Shown here piece after piece: positions 9,679 through 18,175 of a stretch of DNA of 64,000 bases. Source of the DNA: Fidelibacterota bacterium (lineage in GTDB: Bacteria > Marinisomatota > Marinisomatia > Marinisomatales > UBA1611); NCBI GenBank assembly GCA_002718285.1, contig PBAR01000028.1, positions 25,415-89,414 on the forward strand, read 5' to 3'. The notes under the pieces are model-generated. The model had not been told where the DNA came from and made no database searches. It was given only the letters and a program-made list of their open reading frames with translations. The first letter of the stretch is position 1, and the number at the start of each line of letters is the position of its first letter. The translations under genes and the position numbers were made by a program.

Positions 9679-10703
9679 AATGATCCTCTTTTATACTTTA
9701 TTGCTTTATTTACAAAATTGCTAATTAATTTATTTTTTGACCATTCATATTCACCAAAATATTTAATGATTTCACCGCCAAATCCTTTTTTAAAATGATC
9801 AACGCCTCTTGCATCTAAATTAGAAGGATTTATACCTCCAAAATTGAACTTTTTTATACCTAATTTCTTTAAATATAAAATTGATTCATAAATCATAGCA
9901 TATGAAATATTTAGCTGTCTTCCATCTGGTGTAGTAACTGCTAAATAATAAAAAGCTGTTTCACCATATATAAGTAATATACAAGATGTGATTAATTCAT
10001 CATCTTTCATTCCCGAAAAAAGAATCATTTTATTATTTAATTTACTTTTTAATAAACCAATATTTTTCGTAGTTAATGATTCACCGTGAAATTTTTTAGA
10101 TTTCAACATATTATTATATGCATTGACAAATTTGGATATAGAATCATCATTAGATAAATGAATCCAATTAACATCTTCTTTCATTGACTTTCTAACATAG
10201 TAGCGATGTTTTTTGCTCATTTGAGCTAAGATATCAGTTGAGTCTTTATCAATATCTATAATAATTGTATAACCACTATTTATTCTTACTTTTGATTTAT
10301 TAATATATTTATTATTCAGATAAATTAACTTTTCAGATTGTGGTTGATGAAGATTTATTCGAAAATAATTAATATAATTATTTTCTGACAACTTTTGTGC
10401 GAGCTCATATATATACTTTTCTATCTCAATATTTTTTTCAGTATGGGCGAATGCTATTCCTCCTGGAACCCAAATTATCTGTAAACAATTAAAATAAACT
10501 TTTTTTAATATCTGTATAGCATACTTTATTTCATTTTTATTTATATAAACTAACTTTTCAGAATTCCATCCACTTAATTCTTTATATTCTGCCCAGTCAG
10601 AACTTTGAAACACATTTGTAAAATATAATTTTTGAATTATAATATCCCAATTTTCAGGATATTTATTTTCAGAGAAATGATTCCACATGTTATTATTTTT
10701 CAT
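9675..10703 (-). CDS. FemAB/GNAT-like acyl- or aminoacyltransferase
   Basis: A 342-aa protein with the double GNAT fold of the FemAB/FemX family (peptidoglycan bridge enzymes and BioF2-like acetyltransferases in polysaccharide loci). Visible marks are WAEYKELSGW, a KKHRYYVRKS basic helix, SKKFHGE, the central FYYLAVTTPDGR strand and the C-terminal FNFGGINPS followed by FKKGFGGE, typical of this family. In capsule loci these proteins probably N- or O-acylate sugar residues with an amino acid or acyl group; the donor cannot be read from the sequence. ATG at 10703. Its TGA stop (9675-9677) overlaps the likely CTG start of the deacetylase. Confidence 0.8.
   Translation of the reverse strand: MKNNNMWNHFSENKYPENWDIIIQKLYFTNVFQSSDWAEYKELSGWNSEKLVYINKNEIKYAIQILKKVYFNCLQIIWVPGGIAFAHTEKNIEIEKYIYELAQKLSENNYINYFRINLHQPQSEKLIYLNNKYINKSKVRINSGYTIIIDIDKDSTDILAQMSKKHRYYVRKSMKEDVNWIHLSNDDSISKFVNAYNNMLKSKKFHGESLTTKNIGLLKSKLNNKMILFSGMKDDELITSCILLIYGETAFYYLAVTTPDGRQLNISYAMIYESILYLKKLGIKKFNFGGINPSNLDARGVDHFKKGFGGEIIKYFGEYEWSKNKLISNFVNKAIKYKRGSF
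9685..9690 (-). promoter_or_regulatory. Shine-Dalgarno-like AAGAGG for the deacetylase gene
   Basis: Read on the minus strand this is AAGAGG, complementary to the 16S anti-Shine-Dalgarno core. It lies exactly six bases before CTG at 9678 and has no ATG, GTG or TTG behind it until 9621, some 60 bases on. It decides my choice of a non-standard start. The same hexamer with the same spacing precedes the proposed ATT start at 38904. Confidence 0.5.
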
Positions 10704-10717
10704 TTATAAATAGTATA

Positions 10718-11551
10718 TTAATAATTATGTTTTTTTTGATTAAAAATCAAATTAAATAAAGAATATATCCATTGTTTTGAAAAAACAATTTTAAATAGTT
10801 TAATTATAAATAGTTTAATACCACCTTTATTTTTATGTCTTAATGCTATCCTAACTTCAGAAATAACTCTTTTATAATATGGTCTAGCAGTAATGCTATT
10901 TTTTTCTTCAATATAAGTCCCCAAGAATTCAGGAATTATTTGAAGTTTAATTATAGGAGTCAATTTTAACCAGAGATCATAATCTTGTCCATTTGGCAAA
11001 GTAGTATCAAATAAACCTACTTTTTTTAAAAGACTTTTTTTGCAGATTACAGCTGATGTTGAAAAAAAGTTTTTTTTATACAATTGTTTTGATAAAGAAA
11101 AATTCTTATTGTATTCAATTCCATGTTTTAATGATGAACTATTACTCCTATCTCTTACATATTTCTCCCAGTGTATAAAAAAGTTTTTTTCTGGAAAATC
11201 ATTTATCTGTTTTTTAACAATTTCCAATTTTTGTTTATGCCAAATATCATCAGAATCTAAAAATGCTATCCAGGGGTATGTTGCATTAAGTATTCCAGCA
11301 TTCCTAGCTGCACCCGGACCTTTATGGTTATTTATTAAAATTTTTAATTTTGTGTTAGAACTTGTGAACTTCAATTCATTCTTTTTTAGTATGTTAATAG
11401 TTTTATCATCTGAGCCATCATCAGAAAAAATTATTTCATCAGCGGCTATACTTTGGTCAACTAGTGAATTTATTGTTCTTTGTATATAATTATCAGAGTT
11501 ATACGTTGGGCATACTACGGAAATACCATTTTTATGTTCAATATTATGCAT
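10718..11551 (-). CDS. Glycosyltransferase family 2
   Basis: A 277-aa GT-A enzyme: ISVVCPTYNSDNYI at the N-terminus, IIFSDDGSDDKT, GPGAARNAG and FLDSDDIWH, which includes the DxD-like metal site. The C-terminal third has NGQDYDLWLKL, the acidic motif seen near the acceptor site. No membrane helix is evident, so it is a peripheral inner-membrane enzyme adding one sugar to the lipid-linked repeat unit. Donor and linkage cannot be predicted. I choose ATG 11551, which overlaps the end of the upstream asnB by eight bases; TTG at 11572 would add seven residues. Confidence 0.88.
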   Translation of the reverse strand: MHNIEHKNGISVVCPTYNSDNYIQRTINSLVDQSIAADEIIFSDDGSDDKTINILKKNELKFTSSNTKLKILINNHKGPGAARNAGILNATYPWIAFLDSDDIWHKQKLEIVKKQINDFPEKNFFIHWEKYVRDRSNSSSLKHGIEYNKNFSLSKQLYKKNFFSTSAVICKKSLLKKVGLFDTTLPNGQDYDLWLKLTPIIKLQIIPEFLGTYIEEKNSITARPYYKRVISEVRIALRHKNKGGIKLFIIKLFKIVFSKQWIYSLFNLIFNQKKHNY

Positions 11552-13400
11552 GAGAATCAAACCATTTATCAATTATATATAGCATGAATAATGATTCTGC
11601 AGATAAATCACGTTGCTTTTGACTGCTCCATATTTTTGAAATATTTTTTTGATTAATAATCTCATGTAATACAGGATGTTTCAAGTTATTTATACGCTCA
11701 CCAATTACCTTATTACCAGATTTTATCCAATTATTTACAGGTGCATTGAATCCTGCTTTTGGCCGATTAAGTATCTCATTAGGCAAAATTCTTTCTACTG
11801 ATTTTTTAAAACTCTTTTTGGAACTATAAAAATTTTCGCCAATATTAAATTTGGGTGATACAGAAAATACTTTTTCAACAAGCCTATGATCTAATAGTGG
11901 AACTCTCGCTTCAATAGAAGCAGCCATAGAAGTTTTGTCAGTTAAGGATAGAACATTATCAAGTAAATAATTATTAATATCTGAAATCATTCTTCCATAG
12001 TGAAAACCATATTTGTTTTCTAACAAATGCAAATCATTAAAGTTTTGCTTAGTTAATTTGAGTGCTTTAGAAAAATCTACTTTTTTGTTAATTATTCTAT
12101 TAAAAAACCCTAAATGAATTCCAGAAGTTGCTATTCCAAATCCAACTCCTTTATCCCAAGCTAAATTGCTATAATGGATTAAATCAGGACTCAATAATTT
12201 GTTAAAATAATTTATTATAGATAATGGTAAAAATGAAAATTTGCCTGAAATTAAATCAATCCTGCTTTTATAATGTCTATAATACCCCCCAAATAGCTCA
12301 TCACCACCAGCTCCACATAAGCCCACTACTATCCCTTCTTTTCTAGCTAGTTTTGAAATTAAATATGACGGGATAATAGCTGAATCAGCCATAGGCTCAT
12401 CAATAATCGGCAACAATTCATCTAATTCAATTATGGCTTGGTTAATATTTAACTTATGCGGATGGTGCAAAGTATTGTATTTTTCTGAAACAATTTTAGC
12501 ATACCTACCTTCGTTTAAATCTTTATTCTCAAAATCCATGCAAAAGGTATGAACAGGCTTTTTTGTCTGTTTGCAGTAAAGAGCTGTAACTGCGCTACTA
12601 TCAAGTCCTCCACTCAAAAATGTGCCTACAGGTACATCACTTCTACTATGTAGTTTGATAGAGTCTATTAAAATATTTTCAACTTCATTTGCGAAAGCTT
12701 CACGATCATTGACTTCATCACATATTACCGGGGATAATTCCCAGTATTTTTCAATTTTAACTTTATTATTTTCAACCATCATCCAATGACCAGGGGGTAA
12801 TTTGAAAATATTTTTCCATATTGATTTTGGGGTAGGCACATAACCAAGTGTTAATAATAATAGAAGACTATCATAATCAATTTCTTTAGTGCAGGCGGGA
12901 TGATTTGTTAAAGCATCCAATGTTGATGCAAAAATAATTCCATTAGCATTTATTTGATAACAAAGGGGCTTTATTCCCAATCTATCACGTACCAACCACA
13001 ATCTTCTTTTTACTTTATCCCAAATACAAAATGCAAACATACCATTAAGGTGTTCTGCCGCATCAGTTCCATATTCTTCATATAAATGAACTAAGACTTC
13101 TGTGTCTGTATTTGTTGAAAATCTATGACCTTTTTTTACTAAATGATTACGTAATTCAATATAATTATATATCTCTCCATTTGATATAACATGAATTGTC
13201 TTATCTTCATTAGAGATAGGCTGTTTACCATTTGACAAATCAATAATTGACAATCTTCTCATTGCCATTCCAAAGTTATTATCAATCAAATAACCTGAAT
13301 CATCTGGGCCTCGGAGCTCCATTGCTTGATTCATATTGATTAAATCATCTTTATTTATCAAACGATCTTTAAAATTTAAAACTCCGCAAATTCCACACAT
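11544..13400 (-). CDS. asnB: Asparagine synthetase (glutamine-hydrolysing) family amidotransferase, second copy
   Basis: A 618-aa AsnB-type protein beginning MCGICG, so Cys2 is the amidotransferase nucleophile. The glutaminase domain shows ELRGPDDSGY, RRLSIIDLS and NGEIYNYIELR; the synthetase domain shows LSGGLDSS (PP-loop), DEPMADSA and GAGGDELFGGY. The C-terminus has RVPLLDHRLVE and NRPKAGFNAPV. It differs clearly from the copy at 417 (LSGGIDSS, 655 aa), so the two are not a recent duplication and probably act on different carboxylated substrates. The next gene downstream is a GT2; the upstream neighbour encodes a heparinase-like protein, a combination often found in loci that make amidated uronic acids (inference). 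Confidence 0.92.
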   Translation of the reverse strand: MCGICGVLNFKDRLINKDDLINMNQAMELRGPDDSGYLIDNNFGMAMRRLSIIDLSNGKQPISNEDKTIHVISNGEIYNYIELRNHLVKKGHRFSTNTDTEVLVHLYEEYGTDAAEHLNGMFAFCIWDKVKRRLWLVRDRLGIKPLCYQINANGIIFASTLDALTNHPACTKEIDYDSLLLLLTLGYVPTPKSIWKNIFKLPPGHWMMVENNKVKIEKYWELSPVICDEVNDREAFANEVENILIDSIKLHSRSDVPVGTFLSGGLDSSAVTALYCKQTKKPVHTFCMDFENKDLNEGRYAKIVSEKYNTLHHPHKLNINQAIIELDELLPIIDEPMADSAIIPSYLISKLARKEGIVVGLCGAGGDELFGGYYRHYKSRIDLISGKFSFLPLSIINYFNKLLSPDLIHYSNLAWDKGVGFGIATSGIHLGFFNRIINKKVDFSKALKLTKQNFNDLHLLENKYGFHYGRMISDINNYLLDNVLSLTDKTSMAASIEARVPLLDHRLVEKVFSVSPKFNIGENFYSSKKSFKKSVERILPNEILNRPKAGFNAPVNNWIKSGNKVIGERINNLKHPVLHEIINQKNISKIWSSQKQRDLSAESLFMLYIIDKWFDSHA

Positions 13401-13407
13401 AATTATA

Positions 13408-15306
13408 TTAAACCCAAATTAACTCGTAATTGATTTTTAGTGGCAGAGATACTTTTTTAGTTATTTCAAGAGTATAAATTGGTTCACGTCTATCATATTC
13501 TATAACCTGCCAACCCAAATTATTTGATTTGTTTTCACTAAAGATCCGGCCATTTTTTTCGTTGCCCAAATCACAATTAAATAAAGCTTTTTTCCCATCC
13601 AATTCTAAAATATATATATTAGGTTTTTGTTTTTTTATAATTACTTGTTGACCAAAATGAAAATATGATTTTAAAATGAATTCTCCTGTACCTTTTATAA
13701 TATCTTCAATAGTGAAACTCTTTTTATTAAAATTTAATTTTCTATTCCATAATATTCCCTTTTTGATTCTATCAAATCCATCAGATTCAAAATTAATATT
13801 TAAATTATCTTTGGATCTATTATAATTTAATGAGGAATTATTCTCCCGATATTCTTTAGGAAATCTTTTTGAATCATCTGGATTAACGCCATAATCGTTA
13901 AGCGTGATTGTATTATGTGATTTTGCACATGCTCCTAATGTGTTTTTGTAATCCATTCGGCCAGTATCTATAAATAGAGGCATTTTATTGTAGTATAAAC
14001 AGAAATGACCGGCATCATTATGACTATGCCCAACATGATTAATTGATTCTTTAGGATCATTATGAATAAACAGAATATATTTTTGAAAGTTAAATCTGTA
14101 CCAACCACTATTTGGAAATGAATAATCTTTATCATCATGAAACTTATCTATATTTGAGTAACCAATTAATTCTGAGGTTTTCTCATATGGTAAAATTCTA
14201 TTCCAACTATACATAGGTAAGTTCTTTGAATTATAAGTTATATTTGCTAGCCAAAGAGGAGAAAAGTCAGGAGAAATATCGCCAAACAAAGGAAAAAATG
14301 ATGCTTTACTTTTTGATTGAATTAAGAAAAAGTTGCATTTTGATAGCAATCTATTAATATGAGATTTAAGATATTTTTTAAATGAATCATTTTTTGAAAT
14401 AGATAATAATTCTATAATCCATCTACTAAACAAAAATTGATAATGTGAACTGCCTTCTCTTAGAAAGCCATCAATACTAACTAATTTTGGTAATTCATTT
14501 TTAATAATTAATTCTGCAAAATATTCCCATTCTTTACATCCAAAGAATTCTCCAGCAAAATAAATAGCACGTGCATTATTTATTATATGATTTCCTGTAT
14601 AATCCCCAAAATATTCTAACCTTGTTATTAATAAACTTACTTGATCAATTATAGCTTGCTGAATTTTTTGAGAGGGAATTATTTTATACTTTTTATATAC
14701 TAAAATACTATTTGATATACGTTCTCCAACAGTATAACTCTCCCAATGGATTAATTTATTCAATTTATATTTTTTCAAATGTATTTCATCTTGAAATAGA
14801 TCAATCCAATCTTCTTGAATATTAATTATCCAATCTTCATTAATTTTTTTTGATCCTGATGCTAACACTGTGAGCCAATTCCATCGATGTATACTTTCAT
14901 AATATTCAGGATCATCAAAAATAATTTTCCAATTGATTCTATTATTACTAAGGGAGATGTTTTTGCTAATAACTGGGATTTTCTTAGGAATAGGTAGATT
15001 TATATTTTCATTAGAAGTATTGTTTGCGTCAATTAAATTAGGCTTTACCATTCCAATTTCATCATTTATGAATTTGGTTATTTTTTTAGGATAATATTTC
15101 GAATTATATCTTGAGCTAAATACAAAGATACGTTTCTTCAATTTTTTATTAAACCATTTGATTAGCTCAATTAAAGAATTTCTAAATAAATAAAATTTTA
15201 ATAAATATTTTAACTCAGAGATTATAGTTTTTTTATTTTTTAATAAAATATGATAACAGATTATCCACCGCTTCGTTCTCCATAGCAATCCTTGTTTCTT
15301 TTGCAT
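13408..15306 (-). CDS. Heparinase II/III-like protein (alginate lyase superfamily)
   Basis: A protein of about 632 aa in two parts. Roughly residues 130-350 form an alpha-barrel region with the HRWNWL segment, GNHIINNARAIYF and FLREGSSHYQFLFSRW; roughly 370-600 form the beta-sandwich Heparinase II/III domain with HNDPKESINHVGHSHNDAGHFCLYYN, where the His/Asn cluster is the expected active site and metal site. Members in polysaccharide loci probably trim or release uronic-acid-containing chains. No signal peptide is visible, which is odd for a polymer lyase. The start is uncertain: ATG 15306 overlaps the upstream dehydrogenase gene by 74 bases, and there is no ATG close to that gene's stop. 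Confidence 0.8.
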   Translation of the reverse strand: MQKKQGLLWRTKRWIICYHILLKNKKTIISELKYLLKFYLFRNSLIELIKWFNKKLKKRIFVFSSRYNSKYYPKKITKFINDEIGMVKPNLIDANNTSNENINLPIPKKIPVISKNISLSNNRINWKIIFDDPEYYESIHRWNWLTVLASGSKKINEDWIINIQEDWIDLFQDEIHLKKYKLNKLIHWESYTVGERISNSILVYKKYKIIPSQKIQQAIIDQVSLLITRLEYFGDYTGNHIINNARAIYFAGEFFGCKEWEYFAELIIKNELPKLVSIDGFLREGSSHYQFLFSRWIIELLSISKNDSFKKYLKSHINRLLSKCNFFLIQSKSKASFFPLFGDISPDFSPLWLANITYNSKNLPMYSWNRILPYEKTSELIGYSNIDKFHDDKDYSFPNSGWYRFNFQKYILFIHNDPKESINHVGHSHNDAGHFCLYYNKMPLFIDTGRMDYKNTLGACAKSHNTITLNDYGVNPDDSKRFPKEYRENNSSLNYNRSKDNLNINFESDGFDRIKKGILWNRKLNFNKKSFTIEDIIKGTGEFILKSYFHFGQQVIIKKQKPNIYILELDGKKALFNCDLGNEKNGRIFSENKSNNLGWQVIEYDRREPIYTLEITKKVSLPLKINYELIWV

Positions 15307-16159
15307 AAGATCCAATATGAGGAGTTGTGACTACATTGGGAAATTTCACTAGTGGTCCAACATATGGCTCTTCATTAAAGACATCAAGCCCAGCTCCACT
15401 TATTTCATTATTCTCCAATGCTTTAATTAAGCTTTCTTCATCAATTATCTCGCCGCGCGATGTGTTTATAATTATCGAATTGTTTTTCATGTTTTGAAAA
15501 ATCCTATAATTAAATAAACCTTTATTTTGTTCAGTCAAATTGGCATTAATTGAAATGATATCAGAATTTTTAATTAAAAAATTAAAATCACAAAAATTAA
15601 TTTTATCATTTAAAGTTTCTTTATCATTAATTATAGGATCATGTACTAGATAATTGAGATTGAAACCACTTGATAAACTTATTAATTCTTTACCAATATT
15701 TCCGTATCCAATTATTCCAAGTGATTTCCCACTTAAAATATTACCCATGGTTTTATTCCATTTACCTGATTTTAACAAAAAATTTTGTAGTGAAATTTTC
15801 CTCAACAAATCAATCATTAGTCCCAATATTAATTCTGCAACAGCTAATTTTGGATGAACTTTGGTTGTATATAACTTTATTTTTTGGGTTTTTACATAAT
15901 CTAAATTAATATTATCAATTCCTACGCCAAGTCTTGAGATAACTTTTAACGTATTTAAGTTAGCTAACACCTTCTTCGAATAATTTTCGGTACCTGCTAT
16001 AACTCCAACACAATTTGATAAAGAATCAATCATTTCATCATTATTTAATTTTTTACCTGTTTTATTTTGAATGACTTCAAACCCATTTAAGAGCAATCTA
16101 TTTATGGGATCATCATCAAATTCGCCAAAAGATGTAGTTGCAATAAAAACTCTTTTCAT
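15233..16159 (-). CDS. D-2-hydroxyacid dehydrogenase (phosphoglycerate-dehydrogenase-like)
   Basis: A 308-aa NAD-dependent D-isomer-specific 2-hydroxyacid dehydrogenase. The Rossmann motif GIIGYGNIGKEL is near residue 148; the catalytic Arg is in INTSRGEI, the Glu in DVFNEEPY and the His in TTPHIGSY. The SRLGVGIDNI stretch of the substrate domain is close to SerA, but the regulatory ACT/ASB domain is absent, as is usual for short paralogues in biosynthetic clusters. It would interconvert a 2-hydroxy and a 2-keto acid, perhaps for an acidic sugar or a lactate-type ether substituent. ATG at 16159, seven bases after the stop of the 127-aa gene. Confidence 0.87.
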   Translation of the reverse strand: MKRVFIATTSFGEFDDDPINRLLLNGFEVIQNKTGKKLNNDEMIDSLSNCVGVIAGTENYSKKVLANLNTLKVISRLGVGIDNINLDYVKTQKIKLYTTKVHPKLAVAELILGLMIDLLRKISLQNFLLKSGKWNKTMGNILSGKSLGIIGYGNIGKELISLSSGFNLNYLVHDPIINDKETLNDKINFCDFNFLIKNSDIISINANLTEQNKGLFNYRIFQNMKNNSIIINTSRGEIIDEESLIKALENNEISGAGLDVFNEEPYVGPLVKFPNVVTTPHIGSYAKETRIAMENEAVDNLLSYFIKK

Positions 16160-16166
16160 AAATCAA

Positions 16167-16550
16167 TTATTTATCAATGATATTCTTTGAATAGTCATTA
16201 AAGTTTTTTCGTTTTGTAGCACCCCTATCTATTGAAGTTATTAAATCTTTTTTTCGTTCATTAATCCTTAGAATACTTTTTATCCAATCTGTAATTGAGT
16301 TCTCAATATTGTCCGATACTGACTGGTTATAATCTTTTGCCCAATTTGGAAAAAATTCTTTTACAAAAATAATATTTCTCTTTTTTTCAAATACAAAATA
16401 ATAACCATATGGTTTATAAATAAGTATGGATCGAAGTTTGAAAAGGCTACGCCTCGTGCTCCAATAAAATTGGTTTTCATTGAAATCATACTTAGATATA
16501 ATTTTCATAATATTATTCTTCTGTGATTTATCTAATAATTGATTAAACAT
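16167..16550 (-). CDS. Hypothetical protein of 127 aa
   Basis: I do not recognise this protein. It is basic and aromatic-rich, without signal peptide or membrane segment. The centre has a likely beta-hairpin with FKLRSILIYKPYGYYFVFE and IIFVKEFFPNW; the C-terminal third is charged and helical. It lies between the cyclase-family gene and the hydroxyacid dehydrogenase with short spacing (32 and 7 bases), in the same direction, so it belongs to that group. The ATG at 16550 is clear. The even spacing and lack of frame damage argue that it is a real gene. Confidence 0.6.
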   Translation of the reverse strand: MFNQLLDKSQKNNIMKIISKYDFNENQFYWSTRRSLFKLRSILIYKPYGYYFVFEKKRNIIFVKEFFPNWAKDYNQSVSDNIENSITDWIKSILRINERKKDLITSIDRGATKRKNFNDYSKNIIDK

Positions 16551-16582
16551 TATTTTAGTATGTTTATAATAATTGAATTTTT

Positions 16583-17239
16583 TTATTGTAAAGCTATAAT
16601 CGAAACTGGGGAACCATCACCACCAGAAAAAATTAGTGGCAAGGCTATTACTTTTTTTATTTTTATAGAAACATCAAGATCTTTTAGTGATAAATCTTCA
16701 AATAATCTAATATCTCTTCCAAGCAATTCAACATGTGCTTTTCTGCCAATTTCTCGATTTTGAAAACTACTTATTGAAATGAAATCAATACCAATTGCTT
16801 TCAAATTAGGAAAGTAATCTTTTATTATAACACCAATCTCGGATGAAAGTCCTGGCCCATTCTCCCAATAATCTGTATCTCCTCTACAATTTTCAAAATC
16901 TGTTCTAATCAATAATAAATCATGATTGTTTTTCTTTTCAACACAATCGAAAAGTTCTTTACCAATAAGATTATTATTATTGTTTATTTGATATTCAATT
17001 AAATAAGGACTTTCAAAAATCCAATCATTCGGATCATAAGAATCAATTTTTTTACCTTCATCAATAAAATGGTAAGGCGCATCCACATGTGATCCTACAT
17101 GGTTAGGAAACGATAGATTATGAGAGTTGCAACTATCTCCAGATTTTTTTGATTGGTTAACATTTATTTTTATTCCCCCACTATTACCATAAGTGGGTGT
17201 TTCATTATTTAAAAAATGTGATAACCAAATCCAGGACAT
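16583..17239 (-). CDS. Cyclase-family (kynurenine-formamidase-like) hydrolase
   Basis: A 218-aa protein of the metal-dependent Cyclase/KynB family. The defining metal motif appears as NHVGSHVDAPYHF (family form HxGTHxDxPxH), followed by LLIRTDFEN, the GIDFISISS stretch and a C-terminal PLIFSGGDGSPVSIIAL, matching the PLxxxGxDGxPxR end of the family. Family members open formamides and lactams or act in polyketide chemistry. In sugar loci the role is not established; removal of a formyl group or lactam/lactone handling on a modified sugar is possible. A second member lies at 43966 beside an acyl carrier protein. ATG at 17239. Confidence 0.8.
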   Translation of the reverse strand: MSWIWLSHFLNNETPTYGNSGGIKINVNQSKKSGDSCNSHNLSFPNHVGSHVDAPYHFIDEGKKIDSYDPNDWIFESPYLIEYQINNNNNLIGKELFDCVEKKNNHDLLLIRTDFENCRGDTDYWENGPGLSSEIGVIIKDYFPNLKAIGIDFISISSFQNREIGRKAHVELLGRDIRLFEDLSLKDLDVSIKIKKVIALPLIFSGGDGSPVSIIALQ

Positions 17240-17244
17240 AAAAA

Positions 17245-18141
17245 TTATTCTTTAGTTATCTTCTCTTCAATCTCATTTAAAATTTCGACAAGCCCTTGTC
17301 CCAAATCACGATAATAATCAAGTGATAACTTCTTCCCTGGGCGAGGAATGTAAGAGTATGGAGAATATTTGTAATGTGCAGGTTTACCTTCACCGTAACT
17401 AACTTTTATTTTATTACCTAAAATTTCATTTATCATCTCTAATAATTCTTTTAATCGAATTCTATGATTACCTGCAATAATTAGAGTCTCACCATTATAT
17501 TTATCCTTGATAGCTTTAAGAGAAATCTCAGCAGCATCTCTTACATCAATATATTCTCTCACTTCATCACCTGTACCAATGCAATCAACAGTTCCTCTAT
17601 CTAAAGATTGTGATAAATAATGATACACACTATTCGTTTTATCAGCTCCAGGTCCATATAATGTTCCATAGCGCAATATTATATAATTTAGGTTATAACG
17701 ATTAAAATATTCTTCTAGTAATAACTCACATGCATGCTTCGAAACTCTATAAAAACCTCCTGAACGACTATGAACATAAATTGAACTGCTAAAAATTATT
17801 TTGTTAACATTTTGTTTTTTTGAAGCTTCTAATAAATTTAATGTTCCCATAAAATTGATTTTCATTGTATCTACAGGGTTATTTTTCGCTTCATCAAGAT
17901 CAGCTAGTGCTGCAAAATGGAAAACTGTCTTAATTCCTTTGCATGCATCTTCTAATTGAGATAAACTATTTAAATCTCCCTTAACATATTCAACATTAGG
18001 TAAATCAAACTTTAGAGGATTTGTATCAAGAACTCTAACTTCGTATCCATTATCTGAAAGAGTTTTTACAAGATGACTACCTAAAAAACCTGATCCTCCA
18101 GTAACCAGAATTTTATTTTCTTTTAATGTAGATTTTTTCAT
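17245..18141 (-). CDS. NAD-dependent epimerase/dehydratase (extended SDR)
   Basis: A 298-aa extended short-chain dehydrogenase. The N-terminal dinucleotide motif is VTGGSGFLGSHL; HFAALADL follows; the catalytic pair is in YRVSKHACE (YxxxK), with SSSIYV supplying the upstream Ser. These enzymes act on nucleotide sugars as epimerases, dehydratases or reductases. The C-terminal REYIDVRDAAE matches the substrate-loop region of GalE-type epimerases, so a UDP- or dTDP-sugar epimerase is most likely; the substrate is not determinable. It is six bases downstream (by stop) of the cyclase-family ATG and 34 bases from the radical SAM gene. Confidence 0.85.
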   Translation of the reverse strand: MKKSTLKENKILVTGGSGFLGSHLVKTLSDNGYEVRVLDTNPLKFDLPNVEYVKGDLNSLSQLEDACKGIKTVFHFAALADLDEAKNNPVDTMKINFMGTLNLLEASKKQNVNKIIFSSSIYVHSRSGGFYRVSKHACELLLEEYFNRYNLNYIILRYGTLYGPGADKTNSVYHYLSQSLDRGTVDCIGTGDEVREYIDVRDAAEISLKAIKDKYNGETLIIAGNHRIRLKELLEMINEILGNKIKVSYGEGKPAHYKYSPYSYIPRPGKKLSLDYYRDLGQGLVEILNEIEEKITKE

Positions 18142-18175
18142 TAAATAAATAATATTAAATACAGAACCTGATATT

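Noticed and set aside
11549..11572. TTG 11572 as the start of the GT2 gene
   Set aside because: ATG 11551 overlaps the asnB stop by eight bases, and the seven extra residues are not part of the GT2 fold.
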